A DNA stretch of 64,000 bases from Pardosa pseudoannulata (taxonomy: Eukaryota > Arthropoda > Arachnida > Araneae > Lycosidae): positions 80,035,428-80,099,427 of the forward strand of contig CM063499.1 of the NCBI GenBank assembly GCA_032207245.1, written 5' to 3'. The position numbers were made by a program, and so were the translations under genes. This document shows, one piece after another, positions 1 through 12,700 of the stretch. The notes under the pieces are model-generated. The model ran no database searches, was not told the origin of the DNA, and saw only the letters and a list, made by a program, of their open reading frames with translations. The number at the start of each line of letters is the position of its first letter. The first letter of the stretch is position 1.

Positions 1-209
1 ACTATCTTGCTGTATGTTTATAATATTAATTAAGCATCAACTGCCAATCCAACCTCTACAACACTCGCACTTTCTCGGCAAAAAGTGGCGCAATGATTGT
101 GGCAGAAAAGTCTATCATTCCTTTGGAGCCACCCGTTGAAGTGCGCCAAATGGTGTACTCTTAAGTATAATGTGTTTTTCGGGTGTAGAGAAAGACGGAA
201 AGGTATAGT

Positions 210-243
210 ACCCTGGGCGCTAGTTCCTCTAGCTACGCCACTG
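210..243 (-). mobile_element. Possible hAT element terminus
   Basis: Read on the minus strand from 243 the sequence begins CAGTGGCGTAGCTAGAGGAA and then AGCGCCCAGGGT, the style of terminus seen in many animal hAT MITEs (CAGTGGCGTAGC...). No partner end or target duplication was found. Confidence 0.35.
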
Positions 244-324
244 TCAGCAGCTCATTTAAAGTCCAACATGCATGTTATACTTGATCTGCTCAATATTGAG
301 GCCCCTTTAGGTCGCTCTTTAGTT

Positions 325-351
325 GGGTCTAAACATGAGTCGTTTAGACCC
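325..351. repeat. Perfect 10-bp inverted repeat (hairpin)
   Basis: GGGTCTAAAC, then a 7-base loop, then GTTTAGACCC. No T-run follows and no coding gene abuts it, so its role is unknown. It could be a transposon end remnant or a protein-binding palindrome. Confidence 0.6.
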
Positions 352-2608
352 ACGTAAACTTGTAAGAAATGCATACAATTTATCAGGCTTACAAAAGTTT
401 TCACTATTTTGTATTTGACATTTCTGGATATATGAAATCATTCTTTTTTTCATCCAAGACACTGATGTTATTGGAAATATTTTAGCATTAGGTTACAAAT
501 CAATATTACCAGAATAAGTAACAACTAAATTGTACTATATAAACACCTAAGGGGAAGGGCGGGGCATTTCTCCTCAGGTGTTTACAGCACGACGAAAAAC
601 TGTTCTTTGTTCTGTAATATGAAACGTTTTATTACTACTTTTTTCGATTTTGGACAAAATACATATGCTTAGCTTATCGTGTGAAATGGTTTTCACGAGA
701 AGAAAAATGGTAAAAGATTATGTGAAACGAGTTTAAATCGAATTCAAATAATTCAGGCATTGACATCGGGAAAAATTGTCTAAAAATACGTATTTTGCCC
801 TCAAAATAATAAAGAATATTCAAAAAGTGGTGAAATTTTAGAAGGTTTCATAATTATTGTATGGAGGGTATAGATCTCTCTAATCAGAAAAGGAAATAGT
901 ATAGCAAATGAAACTATCGGAAAATCTACGAAATTAAGGTATTACCGATTTTTGTTTTAGATGGACACAAGTAGTAAATTCACTTATAATTAATTGTGTT
1001 GCAGTGCAAACTACCCGACGTTGCAAGATTTCAAAAAGAAATTTATTGAACAATTAATAAAACAATTTTCAATAAAGGAACGGCTGTGCCCATAAATACT
1101 CAAAGAGTTTTTTCAAAGATTAAAGATGAAAATACAAAATGCGATCTTGTTGTGAGGACGAAATCTGGAATTAGAATCTGAGCTATACCAACAAAAATAA
1201 AATTTAATTTTGCAAAATATTAAAGCCCACTTGATAGTTGATTTACAAGTAACAATGAACAATCAATTATTAGATTCCACTTAAAAAAAGTTACAGTTTT
1301 AAGCCTTTATACAAGTATATATTTTACCTGTATAATTAATAAATTCTCAGAATTTAATTTTAAAAAATGCATTTCAGTGCTGTCGACGCGGACCGATAAC
1401 GCAAACACAAAACGTAGACAATAAAATTTGTCTTTAAACTTATTTTAATAATCGTAATGCTAGCAGCAACGTGCGGCCCTCACTCGCAAAAAGTTCTCCT
1501 TCTTTTCAACTACAAAAAAGTATTACCAGAAAAATGCAGCTAAATTATACTACAAAAACAAAACATAGCACACGGAGCATAAAATATAACAGTACAAAAT
1601 GTAACACATTGAGTTCGAGGATAAACAACAAAACAAAATACAAAACATTAATAAATAATTCAAACAAGTGCTATTTTTTAAATATGTAAATATCGATGTA
1701 AAGTGCTGAAGAAAAATATTGTACACATATATTTTATTTATATCTTAATTTTTATTTTATATCGTCGAATATTGAGATTTCAATGTTAGTAAATAAAATG
1801 CAATTTTAATATATTATCAATATTCTAATAAATAAGCATTTAAAAACTGTATTCCAGTTTCATTTCTAATTCAATACCTCAGAGCACTGATAGATAAAGA
1901 CGTACAACCATCCAAGTAAAAGTGTCTAAAAGAAGAATGCAGTAGGTCTTTCCCTCTCGAAAGATGATATGCTATTTGTTTTCCCGGACTGATAGGTGAA
2001 CAAAAAGATTGGAGAACAGGAAAATATGCAAATTTTCAGCTACTCTGTTGGGAACCAGAGGACATTTGAAATTTCAGTGTCTATATTTTAAAGAGTTTAA
2101 AATGTTAACTGCGTTTGTGTGGTTTTTATAAAGCTCATTATTGACAGACACACTCTTGTAGATAGTTATTTTTTAATTCAATTATGTGCTACAGGATACC
2201 AATTTCTTCTTTACTAAAACAACGATGGGACCATAGAGTACTCTATTAAGGGGACAAAGGCATCGTACTTTGGTGGGCACATCAACGAACGATCCAAAAT
2301 AAAAGTAGCTGTGTGACAGTAACTGTGATTTAACGACATTTCATACACAATATTTCACTTTTAGAATTCACTGCATCTTCCTAATATATATACTCATGGT
2401 TTTGGCAATTTTTTTGCATTAATTTTCCATTGGTGGCAACAACTGCCGAATTAAATGTTTTTAGAAGTAGTGTGTTAAAGAAATCTCTTGCCCGGCAAAT
2501 TTATTTATTTTAATATCCACGTGATTGAGATTTTTTTGTTATTTTAAAGTGAAGGTTACTGCAAGACATTATTTAAAAAAAAATCAGATTGCCTTTTTAA
2601 ACTGTATA

Positions 2609-2742
2609 ATGGCTTCCACCATTCTGAAATCATTACAATTTACTAGGATATTAAATAGATTGTCCTTCACATCCTCAAAGTTATATTATTTAAATACAAG
2701 TCGTGTAATTAAATCTCTTGGGTACACAAGAACTAATAAAGC
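2609..2742 (+). CDS. LRPPRC: LRPPRC exon 1: start codon and mitochondrial presequence
   Basis: The ATG at 2609 begins [20 protein letters not shown]. The 44 complete codons contain no Asp or Glu and are rich in Arg, Lys, Ser and Leu, as expected of a cleavable amphipathic mitochondrial targeting peptide. The frame is open upstream for about 28 codons but has no earlier ATG, which supports this start. The exon ends in phase 2 at AAAGC|GTAAGA and joins exon 2 as [11 protein letters not shown]. No TATA box or other promoter element stands out upstream. The 5' UTR boundary cannot be set. Confidence 0.82.
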
Positions 2743-3708
2743 GTAAGAAATAGTTTTGTTCTTGATCTTGATTTATTTTGTGTTAAAAAGATTGATACAT
2801 AACAAAATGTGTAATTTAAAGATATCAGTGTTATGTAACATTTGTCAATTTAATTGTCTAAATGTGTGAATTTAATAAAGCCTTATTTCATTAGGTATTA
2901 TGCAACAGCAGCACATAAGCAACTTTCTGATGAATCAGTAACAAATGATAATGTAGCATCAAGCAGCAGTCAAAGTATAAATCCAGTGGATGATGCATTA
3001 TCAAAAATTGATTCTTTAGTGAGACGAAATGGACGAATTCAAATGAAACATGTTGTCAACGCATTTTCAATGATAACTAGTAAAGGTATACCCTATTATC
3101 ATGTATTATAAGCTACAAACTAAATTAAAACAAAATTTAAACATTTTTCTTTATTTCTCTGTTAGAGATGACAACAAGTACCCATGGATTGTATCTGTTG
3201 CGCAGTTGCAAATTTTGTATTGATGAACCTCCATCTAAAAGAGTTGAGCTGATGAACCAAATATGGAATAAATATCAAGAGTTAGGTAATATGTCAATTT
3301 TCATTTTGTATATTTTTTCTTACATGTTTTTTTTTCAAGCACTGTGCATTGAATATACTTTTGTTCTATTATATTTATTGTTTTGTTTAAATTTAACCTG
3401 AAGAAAGCCATGAAAATTTTGTCATTTTAGTCATACCTGCCAACTATTAGATTATCTGTAAAATTTACGGTTTTTAGGATACTTTTTATGTACTGACAGC
3501 AGGGTTGGCAAAAACAGGGTTTCCGCGCACCTGGAAAGTCATGAATCATGGATTTAGACAATGGATTAATTTTGTCATGGAAAGTCATGATTTTCTAAGT
3601 AAAATGAGTAAAAGTCATGGAAAGTCATGGATCCGCAAAGCTACCATTAAAAAAAAAAAATCAAAAAATGCCTCTGCAAGTAATTTCCTTTCTGAACGGA
3701 AGCAGCTG

Positions 3709-3757
<49 letters not shown>

Positions 3758-6700
3758 TTTATAAACATTTATAAAGTATTTTTTATCATAAGTTCTTGTA
3801 ATTTCTCTTAAAGTATACATTTTATTTGTATGTACATCAGAAGTTTTATTCATATATACTTTAACAAAATATTTTTAAAGTCATGGAAAATGATCTGCTA
3901 AAATCAGGGAAAGTCATGGATTTGAAAAATTTCATTTTGGCGCATACCCTGCAAAAACCCAGTGGGTTTTTTCAGGGTTTTGGGGCCTTTTTTTCAGGGT
4001 TTTTGGGTTTTATCAGGGTTTTTGCTATACTTTAATGGGTTTTAGATGCTTTTTTGGGGATTTGAAAACTATTCAGGTTTTTTTGTTATGTAAGAGGACA
4101 GGATATATAATTAATTGTATGATTAAAATAAATTTAAAATGTTAATAACTTTTTAAAATTTAAAAATCAATTTTAAATTATGCAGAAGAAATTTTTGTCT
4201 AAATTAAAGGAAATTTTGAAATCTTAAAATAAATTTTTTTCATATTATAAAATTTTTCTAACATCAAAAAACTAGTTTTGAATGGCGATTATTTTATACT
4301 AAAAGTTGGCTTTGAAATAGTTGCATTTGAAGTTTTTTCTTTTCAATAAAATGTATTAAATTATTGCTCATATTTATTAACAGTATTGTGTTATTAAAGC
4401 ATTTAAAAGATATTTTTTTAGTTAATTTGTAAGTTATATATGATAAGTAGCAGAATTAATTATATATATTATCCCCATGTTTATTTATTTACAGTTATTA
4501 TACATATTTTTTCCCCAATTTTTCTTGTCTATTTTTCAATTAATTTTATCACATGTATTGCTTCAATATTTTTTTTTTCATCATGCATTCTTATTAATTT
4601 TGTTTAATTTAGATTTTATTGTATTTGTTATACAGATAACTATTTTTCCCTGAAAAGTTTTTAAGTTTTTGTTTTTTCTAGCAGTTTAGACCCCCTCAAA
4701 TTAAACAAAATCTAGGATCATTGTCAAAGATGAAATATGTAATATATATTATAGATTTAATTCAATATATTTATTATTAGTTAAATATGTGGAATTTTAA
4801 ATAAAGATTTTGAGAACCCAATTTTGAAAAAACCCACTTGGGTGTTTTCAAGTGGTTTTTTTTTTTAAAAAACCCGACCGAGTTTTTTCGGGTTGGGCAA
4901 ATGAAGCCAACCCTAACTGACAGGTGAATGGAGAATTTTTATGGTTTTTGATATTGTGAAAATTAAATCAAAAATTTCAAAAAAGAACAACAGATTTTTC
5001 ATTTTAAAAATTTAAAAATCTATTTGTGCAGAAATTTATATAACTGGTATAAAATACATATATATATATACACTAAGTGACATCTCTGTAATAGAGGTTA
5101 TATTAGTTTTGTTTTGATATTACTTTTTAAAAACTTGGAATGTTGAAAAAATATCAAATTCTTTAAAAGAATTAGATAATGTGTTTGATAACTTTAACAT
5201 TTTGAGTTTTCCAAATAGTTAATATGTGTTAAATTTAGATTAATTTTGTATTTTTCTAGAATCAAATTTAATTGAAAAATTAGCTAATACATTTTAGTAT
5301 ATTTAATGAATACATGAAGATTTTATTAATTGCAAGTAACTTAGAATTAGAATTTGCCCAAGGAAAGGAAAAATTATAATAAATTTTTATTAACTAAAAT
5401 TAATTGTGCTTCTAAAAATCAAGCCTTCTAGCTAGCTTTTCTTGAAACGTTTTACTGATACCAGTTTAGAAAAGTTATCAACTATGTTAAGTATTTCTGT
5501 CATTAGGTTCTTCCATTTTTATTGATTTCCATATAATTCCTATTTAGTAGGCTTGTTGGAAACTTTTTGGTAAGTTTTCAAAGTTATTGCCAAAAGGACA
5601 GCTAATTTGAGGTTTGTAATATGTCTTGGTCTTAAAAGAATATCATTAAATAACCAATATGTAAAATCTTTTTTTAAGAAATCTTTAATCTCTCTTTTAG
5701 AATCTTTTTTTTAAAATCTTTCCTTTTAAGAAATAAACATGCAGAATAATAGTATTAACATCAAGATAGAAAATAAAATTATTAATATTTAGATGTATAT
5801 TGCTAAAGAATGTGTAGGTTAGTATTTGAAAATTTTGATTTCTGCATCTAAGTTCATTTTTCTAGTACATTTTGAATGATAGAAATTGTTATAAAAGAAA
5901 TACATGAAAAAAAAGTTAATAGTTAAAAAATTATCTTAAAATCATGGTGTTAAAATATTATTCTAAAATCTATGTTTTGTTTGTATTAAAAATTGAACAA
6001 CTTACTTTCACTGTAAAATATAGCACATTATTATTTTTACCTATATGTTCTGATAAAGTTTAAAATATTTAGAGTAAGGAGTAGAGTTGGTTCAAATTAG
6101 CTATTTTTATTTATTATTTGCAAGCATATTGGATCAGTTTTATATAAAATTTTTAATTATATAATCTCACTTTAGGTATATTGTGCATACTGTAAAGGAT
6201 TGTAAATACTGTATAAATTTTAAAGCTTATATTTTTGCTATTTTTTTATTTTATACGTTTTTCATCCATATTTTATGCATTAAATTGTATTATTTATTTT
6301 TAGGAATACAGTTTGATGTCAAACATTATAATGCATTATTAGAAATTCATATTAGTAATGGTGTAGCTTTTAATCCAGTTGAAATTTTGAACTCAATGGA
6401 AGAGAGTGGCCTTGAGCCTAACAAAGTATGTTAAACTATTTTAAGTATTTGGTGTATATTTTTGTTTTTATGTGCATAATTTATAAAAAAGTGTCTTTTT
6501 TACTATATTTTTTCTTTATTCTTAGATGCATATAAAAATATTTATGCCTTTAAGGCAGGATTGGAATGATTTAAACCTGTTGATTTTTTCAAATAAAATC
6601 ATTGATTTAAATAATTTTTTTTCACTTCTTTTAAAACCTATATTCCAAAGACAGGAGAATTGGGAATCAGTCAGCACAGTAATACCAATAAGTAAATAAG

Positions 6701-9700
6701 TGTAAATAGATAGCATGTGCTTTCCAAGAATTTAGGGGTTGTTATCAGAAAGTATGTAGTAGGGGTAGTACAATGACTGATTATGACTGGTGGAATTCAT
6801 TTTATGTAATGGGAGGTAAAGAGAGTATTACAGAACTTGAAATCCAGTTTGTCTACCAAATAACAACAGCCGTGGCTTCATCTGCTGGAATGGAAAGACA
6901 GTTTTCTTCTTTTGGTATTGTTCATTCTAGCCTTCATAACCAATTAGGAGTGGATAAAGCATCAAAGCTAGTGTTTTTATTGAAACAATTAAATCCATAA
7001 TTTGGTGCTTAAAAAATATTGAAATAATTGTGATTTTTTTTTTTTAAATAAATAGTTTGCATTAAAAGAATATTTAATTTGTTCTTTAAATTTACATCTT
7101 ATTTAGTTTGCACTATCCAATTACAAAATAATGGAATGTATTTAGATTAAAATTTATATATTTAATTTTAGGTAATCAGTGTGTAGAATATACTAGATAG
7201 ATAAGATGTTACTTCTTATAACAAACTATTCTATGTATATTGCAAAAAAACATAAAAACAACAATTAAAATTAGTATTCAGAAAAAATTATAAAAAAATC
7301 CAATTTAAATAAAAAAAAAATCTGATTTAAATCAAATAAATCTGATTTTTTTGATTAAAAAAAATTTGTGATTTTTTTCCAAGTCTGCTTTTAATTAATT
7401 AATTTATTTTTTTAAGTATGTTAAGTACATTGACTGTATTGCAATGAACATTTAACTTAAATATATTGACTACATAAAGAACATAGTGATTGATATCTAA
7501 ATTGATTCAAAAGACTTGTTATATAAATACTTATAGTTTTTTTTTTTTTTTTTTTTTTTTTTAGAACACTTATATGCTTGTTATGAAAAAGTACTGTGAA
7601 GATGGTAATATTAATGGAGCTAGGTTAGTATACATTTTGTTATAAATGTAAGATACTATTTTATAATTATTTTGTATTGTCTATTTTAAATAATAATCAT
7701 TCTTTTCTGTTCTCTTAACTAGTGAAATATTAGAACATATGAAAGAAAAAGGCATTCCGGCCAATGAAGAAGTGTTCAATAATCTAATTCAAGGCCATTT
7801 TAAAAATAAGTATGGTTATTTAGTGTTCATATATATATTTTTAAATGATTAATTTTGTACTGTTTAAGTGCCTAGGAATTCAGCAATGTGGAACCATAGT
7901 AGTGTAAGCTGCTTATTTTTGCGTTCATGCTCAGTAATTAATGATAATGTCAGTTTGTACACATAAAGATTGAAAAACCAAAGCAATGTGAGGTATACAT
8001 GAAGACTGTTTAATAAACAGATCTTAAAAAACAAAGAACTGTATATTTTTACTATAATCAATATAAATGTGCCAATAAAATTAAGTGATACAGGCTTGCA
8101 ATTCCGTCACTTTTCTTATCTTTAGTCACTTTTTTTACAATTGATCATTTTTAGTCACTTTTTTAAGTAAACAGTCACTTTTAGTCACTTTTTTCAGAAT
8201 GTATCACAACAAAAGTCTGTTGTTGAAAGAAGAAAATCTGAATTAGTAACAAAATATTTTAATAAAAGACCAAAAATGGGATGCTCTAATCTTATTTTTC
8301 TTATTAAAATGTAATTAGTCATATGGTTTCCAGAATTTAGTGATTTTAAAAAGTCGTAAAGAAGTTTCTAAAATCTACATTTGTACTGAAATGTACATTT
8401 AATACATTAAAGTAATTTATGTCAAAGCTCACATTTCTCTTTTTCTTTTTTTTCACAATTTTTGTTCAGATACTCTAATCTATGTAAATTTTACAAAACA
8501 TCATTAATATATGCAGAAAATTGTGATTATAAAATTAATGTATTGTATGTATTCAAATCTAATTTATAGATTTTCTTGAATAAAAAACAATGTTGAGTTT
8601 TGTTAAACAAAATTTTTAACCTTTTTTGTATTTGACGCTAAAATCAAGTCTTGCATGAATCATTTGATTTAGAGTGAAAATAAATAAAAAAATCTTAATA
8701 ACAGCATCTGTAATCAAGAGGAGGAAAAAAAATCTCTTTTTTTTTTCAATGTTTAATCACTTTTTAGTCACTTATTCTGTATTATTTGTCACTTTTCTCA
8801 CATTTTTGAAAGTACCACAGCAGTTGCAAGCCTGGTGATATGTCCCATGTAATATATGGAGAAGACATCTGTTCAGAAAAGTTAACAGTATACAGTTTGC
8901 GTTATGATTAACAGGTTATATGTTTGCCATAAACTGTATTATAACCAGTATAATGTTGTTATAATTTGGTGCCATCTGCATACTAAATTATCCAGCAATT
9001 TTTGGGATGGCCAGTTTTTATATGCATTCATGGTTCAAAACCTCAGTGTTTATTCTCAGTGATTGTAGTTATTTGGGGGATCAGCTTTAAATAGTATGCT
9101 CTAATGAATAATTCCTTTAACTGCAAACAAATAGCTCTCCAAACAAACCAATTCATTTTGTTTGTCATTCTCTTTATTAAACTTGACTTCTCAGTTTTTG
9201 TTGATTTATTGATAATAATTCCTTATTATTTCTACACAAAACTGGCAATACTTCAGATTTTATAATTTTATGTATTTCTATATCACTGTTTTTCTGCTTT
9301 TAGGGATATTTCTGGAGCTAATGACATATTGGAAGTTATGAAGTATGTATTATCTTTCTTGAATAAAAGTACTTTTAATCTTATTCCAAAGAGTGTAAAA
9401 TTTAAGGTTCTAAATTATGCAATATGCATAACTATGAAGTGATAAACTTTAAGAGAAGTATATCAGTGTAGTATGTACACACTTTATTGTAGATTTATAT
9501 CATTGCCTATAAGTTTCCTAATCTTTATTCATTTGAATTTCCTAACAACACAATAATACATGGGTAATTGTGGCAGATTTGTCCAAAATTTAATTTTTTT
9601 TTAAAATCTAGATTTGTGAGGTTATGTATTATGAACTATTGTATATTATGTCAAATTTTTCCTTTATGGTAGTTTTGAGGATTTTTTTTTTATAAAGCAT

Positions 9701-12700
9701 CACAATCACTTCTTTATGTAACATTCCACGCACCTGGAAAGTCATGGAAAATCATGAATTTTGACAATGGATTAACTTTGTCATGGAAAGTCTTGATTTT
9801 TCAAGTAAAATGAGTAAAAGTCATGGAAAGTCATGGATCCGCTAAACTACCGATTAAATAAAAATGCATTGAATTGTTTAATTCTATTTTTATTTGTCAT
9901 TTGGCTGAAGTTACTGAGTTTGGTATTTATGTATTATCATATTGACACCAAATAATTGTCAATAAAATTTGATCACCAAGGACTCTCGAAGCAAGAAAGC
10001 TTAATGTAGGTGGGTAAATGTATATTATTCTGTTTTTTTCTTAAATTGTAGATTAAATTTTTTAAATATAATTTAATATTATTCTTAAAAAAATTATTTA
10101 AGTTTTTTACAAAATATAATTATCTTATATTTATACAACATTATATTATATTTTATTATTCATGGTCACCTGAATAATACAAAGTACCCTGAATTCAAAT
10201 TAAACATTTTTGATTAAATTGCTATAGGATAAACTTAGGTATGTAGATTCAACAATTTTTTATGTATGTGAGTTTATTAACACTTATAAAGTAAGTTTAT
10301 AGTTTTTTAGGATAAAATTCCTGTAATTTCTCTAAAAGCATATGTTTTATTTGTATGTACATCAGAAGTTTTATTCATATATACTTTAACGAAAGCTTTT
10401 TAAAGTCATGGAAAATGATGTGCTAAATCAGGGAAAGTCATGAAAAGTCATGGATTTGAAAAATTTTATTTTGGCAGATACCCTGTATGTAACAGACTCA
10501 CAATTGCATAAATAGTCATATACAGAATATGAAAGGGTTTGCTGCTTTTAAATTTGTTTAATAGTATAGTAGGTGTGCTGATGAAACTCAATTCTATGTT
10601 TTCAGAATACAGATGTCGTATTTCTGATATCATTTTATATACTTTATATGTTTACAGTTAATCCCCAATATAGTTCACCATCCATTCAGACAACAACTGG
10701 GTGGTATATAAAGTTATGATCCTTTATCTTTTGAAAAGATTCTTTTAATATTCATTTATTCTTGATTTTAGATATTTTTTAGATCCTGAGAATTATAGGT
10801 ATATTCATTCATAAATGCAGAAGTTGGACTTTTAATGAAGCTTTCTTTATATTTAACTACTTTTTTGTAGTATTGTTAGATTGAAAAACTATTAGATTAA
10901 TAAATTAGTTTACACTTTTTTTTAATAACATTTTTTAGAACTCTGTATCTGGTCATTTTATTTATCTATCATATGTAAAATGTTTCATAGTTTATAAATA
11001 AAAACTTTTAGTTACTTTAATTCATATGTAATGCTTTGATATATTGTAATAAATTATCTTTACTGTTGTATTCAGTTGTAGCAAGGGGGAGCTCATGATC
11101 TTAGTAGTTAATAGTTGATTTTTTGAGAAACTTCTAATGGAAATTTGATTTACACATCATCATTTGATTTATATTTATCATAGACAGTTGTGTTTTGACA
11201 TTAAGGAATAACAGAGAAATGAAAGCAGCTAACAATAGTTATTGATACAAATTAATTAATGTTAATGGAAAAATTATCTCTTATTTTTTAACTTTTCCAT
11301 TGCTGGAAAAGCCATTACAGATTACATAATTTGACTAAACTTTAATTAAAAATTCTAAAGGTTTCAAAAAGTATTCATTATTGAGGCAGAAATTATTTGG
11401 AAGGAATACAATAAAATTCAGTTAAAAGAAATGAAAAAAAATCGCGTTAAATCATTACTTTCAATCTCTGTCTGAAAAATATTGGTTGACATTATTGGGA
11501 GTTCTGAGTCTGTTTTAAGCAGTAGGTCCTGGTCTTATTAGCCCTCATGTTGCAAAATAATGGACCTACTGCTCCAAACCTTAATAGGTCTGGTGCTAAA
11601 GCAACGTGTGACAACTTCAATGTTCTTGAGTGAAGAGATAGCGTGAAGAATGATCATAGTCACGATAAAATTGGAAATCATTTTTACTTCTTGAGTAAAT
11701 ATGACTATATAGAAAGGTATTTTAATATCCCAAAACAAGTCGAAATTCAAAGGATTCTTTCCTGCATAACATCACCATGACGATCACAGCCGAAAGAAAA
11801 CAGATTAAATAATCTCATAAGTGGGAAGGCTTTTCCAGGGTGCAATGCAAACCCAATTTATCCCCCGTTCGGCATCAGAGATCTCTGCCGCTCCCTATAT
11901 GAGCGAACTTTACAAATCTCTCAAACATAATCACTAGAAAGCTGGCTCTGGTCAAAAGATGCAAAAGCCTCCATGATGTCGAAAAGCCCCGAGTCGAAAA
12001 ATTCTAGGCTTTTTATAACTGGGTGTTAGTTGTGGTTCCGCCAACTGTTTTTTGGTTAGTTAAGATCCCAGTTACTTGAGAACTCCAGCTAAGGTTACAG
12101 TTAGTTTTTTTAGCTGAATTATTTTGGGTTCCAATTAGCTTCTGCACAATGTATAAGCAAATCAGGGCGTAACATATTGACAAATAAATTTGAGGACTGG
12201 TTAAACTTGAAGCACCATTTTGTAGATAGACAATGTATTTGTGTGTTTATTGCTATCTCTAGCTGTTCATGAACAAGGACATTATACTCTTAGAAAAAAT
12301 GCTGAGACTATAAAAGTTTTGCTAGGCCGCTGAAACACAACACTGTATTTTTCACTGTATTGAAAATACAGTGCTTTTTACATCAGTTGAAGTATCATTC
12401 ACAAATAAGATTTTTTTTTGGTCCTCTAAAATAATTTCTTATTATTGAACTGAATGTACATCAGAAGCTTATTTTTATTGTACTTCAACAAGCTTCAATC
12501 AGCTGACTTCGGTTTTAGTCTGGACAAAGGAATCTAAAAAATGTTTGGCCGTTATAAAATAAAGGGCAATTTTATTTTTCAGAAATTTTACATTTAGGTT
12601 ACTACTGTCCCTCTGGTCTATTTAATACAAGCCCAGCCTTCAGTTTGGGTGATTAAGGTTCCCAAAGGAAGGTTGTATTTATTTCACAATTAAAACTTGT

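Larger units (their letters stand above)
1..2608. other. Upstream region of LRPPRC, no gene recognised
   Basis: Mostly unique AT-rich sequence with short open frames lacking any recognisable family. It holds a perfect hairpin at 325-351, an imperfect inverted repeat at 541-583 and a probable hAT terminus near 210-243. No CpG-rich promoter, TATA box or upstream gene is evident. The LRPPRC promoter should lie in the last few hundred bases but cannot be defined by eye. Confidence 0.5.
3492..4923. mobile_element. hAT-like non-autonomous element, family B copy 1, with 8-bp target duplication
   Basis: The body 3500-4915 starts CAGGGTTGGC and ends in GCCAACCCT followed by a mutated last base, giving inverted termini. 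It is flanked by a perfect 8-bp direct repeat ACTGACAG (3492-3499, 4916-4923), the target-site hallmark of hAT elements. It contains long runs of the type AAACCC/GGGTTTT near both ends and an AT-rich, non-coding middle. A family A element is inserted 16 bp inside its left end. The second copy is at 14392-16195. Confidence 0.85.
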
